Positions 1-5,778 of a stretch of DNA of 6,438 bases are shown here, one piece after another; position 1 is the first letter of the stretch; every line of letters begins with the position of its first letter. The translations under genes and the position numbers were made by a program. The DNA is from Desulfamplus sp. GTDB taxonomy: Bacteria; Desulfobacterota; Desulfobacteria; Desulfobacterales; Desulfobacteraceae. The stretch is taken from contig JADFXA010000126.1 in NCBI GenBank assembly GCA_015233755.1, forward strand, positions 1 to 6,438, written 5' to 3'. The notes beneath the pieces were generated by a model, which saw only the letters and a program-made list of their open reading frames with translations, was not told where the DNA came from and ran no database searches.

Positions 1-1
1 G

Positions 2-115
2 GTGTTACGGTCATTAGTATCTTGGCATTTTGCAGATTATCCAAAAGAGTACGCTACATTAAAACAGCTAACAGAGCAGCTAATAGAGTATAAAATACGC
101 AAACTAAAAATATGA
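2..115 (+). CDS. C-terminal end of an unidentified protein (5' truncated by window edge)
   Basis: The frame is open from the first bases of the window to a TGA at 113-115. It gives a 37-residue tail starting VLRSLVSWHFADYPKEY and ending in a basic KIRKLKI. The 4-bp ATGA overlap with the next gene and the amphipathic, charged composition support real coding rather than a chance opening. The start lies upstream of the window, and the tail is too short to identify a family. It is probably co-transcribed and translationally coupled with the 96-aa gene that follows. Confidence 0.6.
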   Translation: MLRSLVSWHFADYPKEYATLKQLTEQLIEYKIRKLKI

Positions 116-402
116 AAATTACAAGCCCAGAGACGATCCAATCAAGTGAAAAAGAGTTTATAGACTTTATAAATGCAGAACTTGATTGGGGCTCTATAGA
201 GGAGATGATCCTTAAGAAACATAAACTCCAACTTCAAGACGAGGTAGTTTATAAGCAGGGTGATATTATAATTTATGATAACCAGGTTGCATATAAACTT
301 GATTTTGATATAAAAGTCTCTCTCTCCCTTATATTCAATCGTCAAGGTGATTGTTTGAATATAAAAACTCCAGATGGTGAAGATTTAGAGGAACACTTTT
401 AG
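112..402 (+). CDS. Small conserved-looking protein of unknown function, 96 aa
   Basis: I do not recognise a named family. The start ATG overlaps the preceding stop as ATGA, and no Shine-Dalgarno site precedes it, so translation is probably coupled to the upstream gene. The protein is acidic and soluble, with no signal peptide or membrane segment. Residues 1-40 look helical (an acidic stretch, then LDWGSIEEMILKKHKL). Residues 42-85 look like a run of beta strands with alternating hydrophobic residues (VVYKQGDIIIYDNQVAYKL, then VSLSLIFNRQGDCLNI). This suggests a small alpha+beta cytoplasmic domain. It ends at TAA 400-402, 133 bp before the next gene, so it may be the last gene of an operon that begins outside the window. 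Confidence 0.75.
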   Translation: MKITSPETIQSSEKEFIDFINAELDWGSIEEMILKKHKLQLQDEVVYKQGDIIIYDNQVAYKLDFDIKVSLSLIFNRQGDCLNIKTPDGEDLEEHF

Positions 403-463
403 GAAAAGAGCAATATTTGCAAAAGTGCAATCCAACTTCACATTAAACATAAAATTTGTAGGA

Positions 464-492
464 ATAGCATTTGCAAAAACAAGTGGTATAAA
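464..492 (+). promoter_or_regulatory. Weak candidate promoter for the 635-aa gene
   Basis: The 133-bp gap at 403-535 is the only clear intergenic space ahead of the 635-aa gene. It contains a -10-like TATAAA at 487-492. At 17-bp spacing the -35 position reads ATAGCA (464-469), a poor match to TTGACA. A start site near 500 would leave a leader of about 36 nt. In so AT-rich a sequence such a match is expected by chance, so this is only a candidate. Two copies of ATTTGCAAAA (415-424 and 469-478) lie in the same gap. Confidence 0.22.
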
Positions 493-535
493 ATATCTCG
501 GAAATGATAAAGAACATTAATCAGGATAGCTGACT

Positions 536-2443
536 ATGAATAAAATAATACTTGTTGATAAAGAGATGGAACCCGAATTTGTCAGATCTCAATTTGATGA
601 AATCCTTGTAAGAGAGATAACATCATTAATAGAAATTGACTCTGATATTGCCATGCTAACCTATAATCTATCTACAATCTCTACTATTATTATTGCTGTG
701 GAGCGTGAAAGAGAGATAAGGGCATCTATAGCTGCCAAAAATATGCCGCCTGTAAGATTCACTTTTAATACATTGGTTAATGAGCTTGTTGATATAGGGC
801 TTTATAAAGATGATGCTATGCTGAAATCTGTTAAAGCGGTTATGGATCAAGGGTATTTGATCCAAGGCTATCAAGGTGAACTCAAAGCTGAAGCATCAGC
901 TTATACTATTGTTGGATTTCTCGACAAAATGTTTCCTGGTATGCAAGGAATTCAGCTTATTGCTTTTGTTATTCAGATGATTGATGAAGTTATATCTGAA
1001 AGAAAAACGCTTGAACATGCAAAAGATAGCTTTGCAAGCACTCTAAAAAATAGTGGCGTTTCAGTTACAAGAGAAAAAGCAGAGAAAAAAGCTCAAGAGC
1101 TTGCTCTTGATAACTCTGAACGTCGCCAAATGAGAGATATTGCTTTAAGGTTAAAAGAGGCAAATATTAAACGTCTTGCCCAGCAGAGGTTTAAGCAAAA
1201 ACTCGAATTAAATAGAGCTGCTGGTAAACCATCCTTTCACTTTGATGGTGGGAGTAAATTAGACAAAGTAAAAATAACCTCTGTTTTTGATAGCGGTCCT
1301 TCAGAAGAGGAGATTGAAGCTGAAAAAAGGGCTAAAGAAGAGGCTCAAAGAAAATTAATAGAAGAGACTAAACAAAGAGCAATAGAAGAGGCTCAAAGAA
1401 GGATAAAAGAGGAAGCTGAGACAAAAGCGAGGGAAGAAGCTGAGAAAAAAGCAAAAGAAGAGGCTGAAAGGATAGTAAAAGAGGAGATCGAAAGAAAGGC
1501 AAAAGAGGAAGCAGAGAAAAGAATAAGAGAAGAGCTTGAGAAAAAGGCAAAAGAAGAGGCAGAAAGGCAATATCAAGAAGCTCTATTAAAAGCTGCTGAG
1601 ATTGAAGAGCGTGAGAGAAAATTAAGAGAGGCAGAGGCTGCTGCAAGAGAGATTGAGAGAAAAGCAGCAGAGCTTGCGGCTAAAGAGCAAGCATTAAGAG
1701 AAGCTGAAATGGCTGCTTTAAAACTTGAACAGCAGCAAGCAGAACTTCGGGCAAAAGAGGCTGAGATGGCTGCCCGTGAAGCAGAGATAAGATTAAAAGA
1801 GGAGCAGTTGAAAGCTGCTGCTGTTGTAGATGATGATATTGAGTCTCGTATTAACGAAATCTCTGGTTATACTGATGACATTGAATCCCGTATTGCTGCT
1901 TTTGAATCTGAATTGACTATCCCTTGTCCTCTTTGTAAAAACGGCTCTATCAAGAAAGAGAAAACTCAGACTGGTAAAGATTATTTTATCTGTTCTGATA
2001 AGAATTGCCGTTTTGTAAGCTGGTCTCAACCTTATAATTTCCCATGTCCTTTGTGTAAAAATCCTTTCCTTGTCGATGTTCAAACTCCAGCGGGTAAGGG
2101 TCTTAAATGTCCAAGGGCATCTTGCCTATTTTCACAAAATCATCTATCTGATCCAGCACTTGTTAATAGTGTTCCTGCTCAACCTCCATATCCACAACAG
2201 CAGCAACCACCAAATGATTATTATTCACCTCAACCAACTAACTATCCAACACCACCTATAAATAATATAACGCCTGCTCCACCACAATCTCAATATCCAC
2301 AACAAGCTCCGCCTGCTGGTTATCCCCAACAATCTGTCTCTCAACCAGCGGGTTATCCACCCCAACAACAACCTCCAACAGCAGGATTTGGAGGGGTAGA
2401 ACCACCTAAAAAGAAACGTCTTGTAAGACGTATTAAAAGATAA
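536..2443 (+). CDS. Multidomain protein: N-terminal globular region, octad-repeat helix, coiled coil, two zinc ribbons, Pro/Gln-rich tail
   Basis: I do not recognise this protein as a named family. The ATG has a modest ribosome site (AGGA 523-526, 9-nt gap). Residues 1-160 look globular and mostly helical, with no signal peptide or convincing membrane span. Residues 160-255 are basic and helical. Residues 264-343 are ten 8-residue repeats of the K-K-x-K-E-E-A-E type, and residues 355-430 form an Ala/Glu/Leu-rich coiled coil. Two zinc ribbons follow: C464-X2-C467-X18-C486-X4-C491 and C504-X2-C507-X17-C525-X4-C530. Their CPxC spacing and ending resemble the C-terminal zinc fingers of bacterial topoisomerase I, which bind single-stranded DNA. 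Residues 545-620 are a disordered Pro/Gln/Tyr tail with repeated YPQQ and GYPQQ, and the last 14 residues are strongly basic. I infer a cytoplasmic scaffold or nucleic-acid-binding protein. The gene ends 63 bp before mqnE and may share its transcript. Confidence 0.85.
   Translation: MNKIILVDKEMEPEFVRSQFDEILVREITSLIEIDSDIAMLTYNLSTISTIIIAVEREREIRASIAAKNMPPVRFTFNTLVNELVDIGLYKDDAMLKSVKAVMDQGYLIQGYQGELKAEASAYTIVGFLDKMFPGMQGIQLIAFVIQMIDEVISERKTLEHAKDSFASTLKNSGVSVTREKAEKKAQELALDNSERRQMRDIALRLKEANIKRLAQQRFKQKLELNRAAGKPSFHFDGGSKLDKVKITSVFDSGPSEEEIEAEKRAKEEAQRKLIEETKQRAIEEAQRRIKEEAETKAREEAEKKAKEEAERIVKEEIERKAKEEAEKRIREELEKKAKEEAERQYQEALLKAAEIEERERKLREAEAAAREIERKAAELAAKEQALREAEMAALKLEQQQAELRAKEAEMAAREAEIRLKEEQLKAAAVVDDDIESRINEISGYTDDIESRIAAFESELTIPCPLCKNGSIKKEKTQTGKDYFICSDKNCRFVSWSQPYNFPCPLCKNPFLVDVQTPAGKGLKCPRASCLFSQNHLSDPALVNSVPAQPPYPQQQQPPNDYYSPQPTNYPTPPINNITPAPPQSQYPQQAPPAGYPQQSVSQPAGYPPQQQPPTAGFGGVEPPKKKRLVRRIKR
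1325..1564 (+). repeat. Ten in-frame 24-bp (8-residue) degenerate tandem repeats inside the 635-aa gene
   Basis: Residues 264-343 split without gaps into ten octads. Examples are KRAKEEAQ, RRIKEEAE, TKAREEAE, KKAKEEAE, RKAKEEAE and KRIREELE. The commonest DNA unit is close to AAAAAAGCAAAAGAAGAGGC plus TGAA. An eleventh, degenerate unit (RQYQEALL) runs on to 1588. Lys or Arg at positions 1, 2 and 4 faces Glu at 5, 6 and 8 of each unit, so nearly every charge has a partner four residues on. Near-identical units interspersed with diverged ones suggest growth by unit duplication. The antisense strand stays open here only because of this composition. Confidence 0.85.
2416..2431. repeat. Perfect 7-bp inverted repeat near the end of the 635-aa gene
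   Basis: ACGTCTT (2416-2422) and AAGACGT (2425-2431) are exact reverse complements with only GT between them. The site lies in the codons for the basic C-terminus, 10 bases before the stop codon. A 2-nt loop is too tight, so the top base pair would open in RNA. No T-run follows, so it is not a good intrinsic terminator. It could be a by-product of the arginine codons. Confidence 0.35.
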
Positions 2444-2451
2444 GATATTGC

Positions 2452-2466
2452 AGTTATATAATAACT
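2452..2466 (+). other. Small AT-only hairpin in the 635-aa gene to mqnE gap
   Basis: AGTTAT (2452-2457) and ATAACT (2461-2466) can pair around an ATA loop, 8 bases after the stop of the 635-aa gene. The stem has a single G-C pair and is followed by TTAAG, not a T-run. It is too weak to call a terminator, so read-through from the 635-aa gene into mqnE is plausible. Confidence 0.25.
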
Positions 2467-2494
2467 TTAAGATAGATAAAGGTTGATAAGCTAT

Positions 2495-2500
2495 AAGGAG
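2495..2500 (+). promoter_or_regulatory. Ribosome binding site that sets the mqnE start (GTG 2507)
   Basis: AAGGAG sits 6 nt before GTG 2507, which is ideal spacing. The in-frame TTG at 2483 would add eight residues. It lies upstream of this site, and the AAAGG before it leaves no spacer. The GTG is therefore the better start. Confidence 0.8.
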
Positions 2501-2506
2501 AAATCA

Positions 2507-3652
2507 GTGCAATGGCAATTTGCCGATAAACGGCTTGAAAAAATATATGATAAAGTAGAACAAAAGACCCGTCTTTCAAAAGAGGACGGGATTCTTCTTT
2601 TTGAGACATTTGATCTTAACGGTGTTGGTATGCTTGCAAACAAAGTTAGAGAGAGACTGCATGGTAAAAAGGCATTCTACATATACAACCAACATATTAA
2701 CTATACCAATATTTGCAAAAATCGTTGTCTTTTCTGTGCTTATGCTGTGGATAAGGGCGATGCGTCATCATATTCATGGGATATTAAAGAGATTGAAAAA
2801 CGACTCATGGATAGGATTGATGAGCCTATAAATGAGCTTCATATTGTGGGCGGCTTAAATCCTGACCTTCCATTCTCATATTTTACAGATTTACTAAAAG
2901 CTGTGAAAAGAATACGACCCAACGCAAAAATAAAGGCTTTTACATCTGTTGAGATAGATTATCTATCTAATTTATCAGGACTTTCAGTTGATGAGACAAT
3001 TGCCGCCTTAAAAGATGCAGGACTTGATATGATGCCCGGAGGCGGTGCAGAGGTTATGAGTGAAAGGGTTAGAAAAAAATTATTTCCAAAAAAGATGGGT
3101 AAAGAGAGGTGGCTTGAGATAATGGAGGCTGTTCATCGTGCAGGCATTCCATCTAATGCAACTATTTTGTATGGTCATATTGAGACCATTGAAGAGCGGG
3201 TAGATCATCTTATTTCGCTCAGAGAGCTTCAAGACAAAACTTCTATTTTTAATAAAACCGCTCTTTCCGATGAACCATTTGGGAGAAAAGGTGGTTTTTC
3301 AGCCTTTATCCCATTGGCGTTTCATTCAGCAAACACAAAACTTTCACACATCTCTTCAACAACTGCTGTTGATGATTTAAAGATGGTGGCAATATCTCGT
3401 CTTATGCTGGATAATTTTGTGCATATCAAGGCTTATTGGGTTATGATTGGTGAAAAACTTGCACAGGTTGCTTTAAATTATGGTGCAGATGATCTTGATG
3501 GAACTATTATTGAAGAGAGAATCACCCACACTGCTGGAGCAAAATCTGCAAAAGGTCTTACCCGCGAATTTATGGAAGATATGATAAGAAGTGCTGGTTT
3601 TACACCAATTGAGAGAGATTCGTTTTACGGAGAGATTAATGTTAAACAGTGA
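2507..3652 (+). CDS. mqnE: Aminodeoxyfutalosine synthase MqnE (radical SAM, futalosine menaquinone pathway)
   Basis: MqnE (EC 2.5.1.120) uses S-adenosylmethionine and a [4Fe-4S] cluster to join an adenosyl radical to 3-[(1-carboxyvinyl)oxy]benzoate, giving 6-amino-6-deoxyfutalosine. The protein is 381 aa from GTG 2507. The cluster motif C70-X3-C74-X2-C77 follows the family sequence HINYTNIC. Other family signs are HIVGGLNPDLP, PGGGAEV, ILYGHIET, the FIPLAFHSANT motif typical of MqnE, and a C-terminal GTIIEERITHTAGA. Residues 246-261 are an insertion that splits the usual LQD-x-TGGF stretch into LQDKT and GGF. It is cytoplasmic. The stop overlaps mqnC by 14 bp, so the two are co-transcribed and probably translationally coupled. 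CofG/CofH-type enzymes of F420 synthesis are related, but the FIPLAFH motif and the MqnC neighbour favour MqnE. Confidence 0.93.
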   Translation: MQWQFADKRLEKIYDKVEQKTRLSKEDGILLFETFDLNGVGMLANKVRERLHGKKAFYIYNQHINYTNICKNRCLFCAYAVDKGDASSYSWDIKEIEKRLMDRIDEPINELHIVGGLNPDLPFSYFTDLLKAVKRIRPNAKIKAFTSVEIDYLSNLSGLSVDETIAALKDAGLDMMPGGGAEVMSERVRKKLFPKKMGKERWLEIMEAVHRAGIPSNATILYGHIETIEERVDHLISLRELQDKTSIFNKTALSDEPFGRKGGFSAFIPLAFHSANTKLSHISSTTAVDDLKMVAISRLMLDNFVHIKAYWVMIGEKLAQVALNYGADDLDGTIIEERITHTAGAKSAKGLTREFMEDMIRSAGFTPIERDSFYGEINVKQ

Positions 3653-4934
3653 TTCAACAAAGTTGGATAATATTAAGATGCAACTTAAAATTAATAAATC
3701 TGATGAGATTCAAGGTCATAGTGTTCTTAATCAAGAAGATAGAGTAGTTAATAAACTTCTTCAAAAAATTATAAATAAAGAGCGTATTTCAATTGAAGAT
3801 GGACTTACACTTTACCATAACGCCCCAATTTTGACTTTAGCAAACCTTGCCAATCAAAGAAGATTTGAGATTCACCCAGAAAGAGTTATAACTTTTGTGG
3901 TTGATAGAAATATCAACTACACAAATATCTGTATGTCAGGATGTAAATTTTGTGCATTTTATAAAATGCCAAAATCAGAACCAACGATTGACAAAACTGA
4001 GATACAACAAAATCCTTGTAAAAAAGATGACGAAGAGAAGAGTGAACAAGGATATGTTATCTCAAAAGAGAGCCTCTACCAAAAAATTAAAGAGACAATC
4101 GAGCTTGGTGGAACTCAAATTTTGCTCCAAGGGGGAATGAATCCTGCCCTTGATCTTGATTACTATGTTGATCTTCTAAAATATATTAAACAAAACTTTG
4201 ATATTCACATTCATGGATTCTCCCCTCCTGAAATATCGTGGCTTGCAAAAAGCTCTTCAATGAGCGTTAAAGCTGCTCTTGAAATTTTAAAAGAGGCTGG
4301 GCTTGGTTCAATACCTGGTGGCGGAGCAGAAATTCTGTGCGATGAGATAAGAGAAAAGGTCTCTCCAAATAAGTGCACATCAAAAGAGTGGCTTGAGGTT
4401 ATGGAGATAGCACATGCAATGGGGTTAAAATCAAGTGCTACAATGATGTTTGGTCACATTGAATCCCCAATTCACATCTTTGAGCATCTTGATAAAATTC
4501 GTTCTCTTCAGGATAAAACCAAAGGGTTTACAGCATTTATTCCTTGGACATTTCAACCTGATAACACAAATCTTGGTAAATTAAATACTATTTGCAGCGA
4601 TAATTCAGATAATAATACCAATAATTATACGGGCATAAATAATAAAATAAAAAAGGCAAGTTCGGCTCAATATTTAAGAGTGCTTGCGATAAGCCGTCTA
4701 TTTCTTGATAACTTTGATAATATTCAGGCTTCATGGGTAACTCAAGGTGATAAGATTGCTCAAATAGCTCTATTTTATGGAGCAAATGATATGGGCAGCA
4801 CAATGATTGAAGAAAATGTTGTGGCTTCCGCAGGTGTTGATTTTATGCTTCCTAAAGAAGAGCTATGTAGGCTTATTCAAGAGGCTGGGTTTGAGCCAAA
4901 GCAAAGAGATTGCTTTTATAATATTATTGGATAA
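3639..4934 (+). CDS. mqnC: Cyclic dehypoxanthinyl futalosine synthase MqnC (radical SAM)
   Basis: MqnC (EC 1.21.98.1) closes the ring of dehypoxanthine futalosine to the cyclic product in the futalosine route. The chosen ATG 3639 has GGAGAG at 3629-3634 and overlaps mqnE by 14 bp. The frame is open back to 3591, but that start has no comparable site. ATG 3678 is a weaker alternative. The protein is 431 aa, longer than the roughly 350-380 usual for the family. Visible motifs are VVDRNINYTNIC with C98-X3-C102-X2-C105, LLQGGMNP, HGFSPPEI, PGGGAEI, MFGHIES and the MqnC-type FIPWTFQPDNTNLG, then GSTMIEENVVASAG. The extra length comes from a polar N-terminal extension of about 35 residues and two insertions, residues 116-136 and 316-339. 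Both are rich in Asn, Lys, Asp and Glu, and they leave the catalytic motifs intact. It is cytoplasmic and acts downstream of MqnE in the same pathway. Confidence 0.93.
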   Translation: MLNSDSTKLDNIKMQLKINKSDEIQGHSVLNQEDRVVNKLLQKIINKERISIEDGLTLYHNAPILTLANLANQRRFEIHPERVITFVVDRNINYTNICMSGCKFCAFYKMPKSEPTIDKTEIQQNPCKKDDEEKSEQGYVISKESLYQKIKETIELGGTQILLQGGMNPALDLDYYVDLLKYIKQNFDIHIHGFSPPEISWLAKSSSMSVKAALEILKEAGLGSIPGGGAEILCDEIREKVSPNKCTSKEWLEVMEIAHAMGLKSSATMMFGHIESPIHIFEHLDKIRSLQDKTKGFTAFIPWTFQPDNTNLGKLNTICSDNSDNNTNNYTGINNKIKKASSAQYLRVLAISRLFLDNFDNIQASWVTQGDKIAQIALFYGANDMGSTMIEENVVASAGVDFMLPKEELCRLIQEAGFEPKQRDCFYNIIG

Positions 4935-4953
4935 GAGATATTATTTTTTAATT

Positions 4954-4962
4954 AAAGGAGAG
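4954..4962 (+). promoter_or_regulatory. Ribosome binding site for the TTG-started FecR gene
   Basis: AAAGGAGAG stands just before TTG 4968; GGAG ends at 4960, 7 nt upstream. The next in-frame ATGs are inside the signal peptide region and lack such a site, and starting there would remove the twin-arginine motif. TTG 4968 is therefore the start. The site lies in the 33-bp gap after mqnC, which has no obvious terminator. Confidence 0.75.
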
Positions 4963-4967
4963 ACGCT

Positions 4968-5603
4968 TTGGACACAAATCTTAACCTTAACCGCCGTGAT
5001 GCAATAAAAACAATAGTCTCATCAGCTTTAGTGTGTGCTGCAGGAATGAATGTTTTGAGCGGCTCTGCTTATGCAATGGGAAAGGCAGAAATCCCTCAAG
5101 GGATACAAAAAGTAGAGGGAGATGTTACTGTAAATAGTATTCCTGCAAAGGTAGGTGATATTCTATCTCCGGATGACGTTATTGTTACTGGCAAAAATAG
5201 CTCAGTTGTTTTTACATTTGGAGATTCATCTTGCCTAATGAGGGAAAATAGCAAATTGACTTTAGAAAGCTCTGATAAAACAGGAGAGAAAAATAAGTTT
5301 ATTAATTTGTTGAGGCTTATAGATGGCAAAATGCTCTCAGTATTTGGAAAAGGAGATAAAACAGTTGAAACTCCAAGCGCATACATAGGAATAAGAGGAA
5401 CTGGACTCTATGTTGAGGCTGATTACAAAAGAACATATGTCTGTGCCTGTTATGGCAAAATTATTCTGCGTCATGCTATCTATCCTTCAAAAGAGGAGAC
5501 GCTTACAACAAAACACCATGAATCTGCCCGTTATATTAACAATATAGAGGGAAATATCGAACGTGCTCCTATGCTGCATCATAAACTGATGATGAACTTA
5601 TAA
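4968..5603 (+). CDS. Tat-exported FecR-domain protein, C-terminus apparently frameshifted
   Basis: The protein begins with a twin-arginine signal: NRRDAIK (R9 R10), a hydrophobic stretch at about 16-33, and an AYA cleavage site after residue 36. It should be exported folded to the periplasm. Residues 45-165 form a FecR-like beta domain: VEGDVTVNSIPAKVGDIL, then VVTGKNSSVVFTFGDSS, then a strand-rich region ending in IGIRGTG (140-146) and TYVCACYG (C159, C161). In classical systems FecR is a sigma regulator with an N-terminal anti-sigma helix and a membrane span. This is instead a stand-alone soluble form whose role is unknown. The frame ends KLMMNL at TAA 5601-5603. The neighbouring frame at 5585-5677 reads TDDELIMLEELVRRIPPF, which from memory matches the usual C-terminus of this Tat-FecR group. 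I therefore infer a frame break close to 5583-5585. The intact product would be about 236 aa. Read-through from mqnC is likely, 33 bp upstream. Confidence 0.85.
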   Translation: MDTNLNLNRRDAIKTIVSSALVCAAGMNVLSGSAYAMGKAEIPQGIQKVEGDVTVNSIPAKVGDILSPDDVIVTGKNSSVVFTFGDSSCLMRENSKLTLESSDKTGEKNKFINLLRLIDGKMLSVFGKGDKTVETPSAYIGIRGTGLYVEADYKRTYVCACYGKIILRHAIYPSKEETLTTKHHESARYINNIEGNIERAPMLHHKLMMNL

Positions 5604-5680
5604 TGCTTGAGGAACTTGTTAGGCGTATTCCACCGTTTGCAAATAAATCAGGAAAAAAAGATGGGGTTAATAATTATTAA
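5585..5680 (+). pseudogene. Displaced C-terminal segment of the FecR-domain protein (different frame)
   Basis: After an in-frame TAA at 5582-5584, this frame encodes TDDELIMLEELVRRIPPF plus a polar tail to TAA 5678-5680. To join it to the FecR frame needs either removal of two bases (the AA after CATCAT at 5577-5582) or addition of one. The first repair gives MLHHTDDELIMLE. That resembles the NHTDxELxxLExLVGRxPPF ending I recall for stand-alone FecR proteins, which is memory and not a search result. An ATG at 5603 overlaps the FecR stop as TAATG, so a separate 25-aa peptide could also be made by reinitiation, but it would lack the conserved TDDELI. Confidence 0.65.
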
Positions 5681-5685
5681 CAGCA

Positions 5686-5722
5686 GGAGAGGTGTTTGAA
5701 GAGTATCAGATTTAATATTTGA
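5686..5722 (+). other. Strong Shine-Dalgarno followed by an 8-codon TTG reading frame
   Basis: GGAGAGG at 5686-5692 is followed by TTG at 5696 (6 nt after GGAG). The arrangement resembles the start of the FecR gene, but the frame MKSIRFNI stops at TGA 5720-5722. It could be the start of a gene lost by deletion or rearrangement, a leader peptide, or chance. Nothing downstream on the + strand continues it. Confidence 0.25.
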
Positions 5723-5735
5723 TTTATCTATCTAC

Positions 5736-5757
5736 GCTTTGTAATTTCTTACAAAGC
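5736..5757. terminator. Perfect 9-bp hairpin between convergent genes; possible terminator
   Basis: GCTTTGTAA (5736-5744) pairs exactly with TTACAAAGC (5749-5757) around a 4-nt loop. The loop is TTTC on the + strand and GAAA, a stable GNRA-type tetraloop, on the - strand. The hairpin lies 22 bp beyond the stop of the - strand solute-binding gene and about 55 bp beyond the last + strand coding frame. Neither strand has a T-run directly after the stem, so it is not a classic intrinsic terminator. It may protect 3' ends or act in both directions. Confidence 0.5.
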
Positions 5758-5778
5758 TAAAAATTATAGCCAATTATA

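Noticed and set aside
1355..1646. Two overlapping - strand frames rich in Leu, Phe, Ser and Pro opposite the repeat helix
   Set aside because: They are antisense products of the GAA/AAA/GAG repeat, have no ribosome site, and are low-complexity; the + strand frame explains the DNA fully.
2402..2443. KKKRLVRRIKR tail as a nuclear localisation signal
   Set aside because: Everything else in the window is bacterial; the basic tail more likely contacts nucleic acid or acidic surfaces.
2483..2506. TTG start for mqnE at 2483
   Set aside because: No spacer follows the AAAGG before it, and the good AAGGAG site lies downstream, pointing to GTG 2507.
2708..2721. 14-bp match CAATATTTGCAAAA shared between 411-424 and mqnE
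   Set aside because: One copy encodes conserved NIC-K residues of the cluster motif, so the match is best explained by chance in AT-rich DNA.
3591..3638. ATG 3591 as the mqnC start
   Set aside because: It would overlap mqnE by 62 bp with no clear ribosome site; ATG 3639 has GGAGAG close upstream.
4588..4803. - strand frame opposite the end of mqnC
   Set aside because: It is antisense to conserved MqnC coding sequence, with no ribosome site or recognisable protein features.
2507..4934. The tandem radical-SAM pair as CofG/CofH of coenzyme F420 synthesis
   Set aside because: The FIPLAFHSANT and FIPWTFQPDNT motifs and the gene pairing fit MqnE and MqnC better; no other F420 gene is present.
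5025..5045. Lipoprotein-type cysteine (C23) in the FecR protein signal
   Set aside because: The residue before the cysteine is Val, not Gly/Ala/Ser, and a good AYA cleavage site lies further on, so a Tat signal with ordinary cleavage is more likely.
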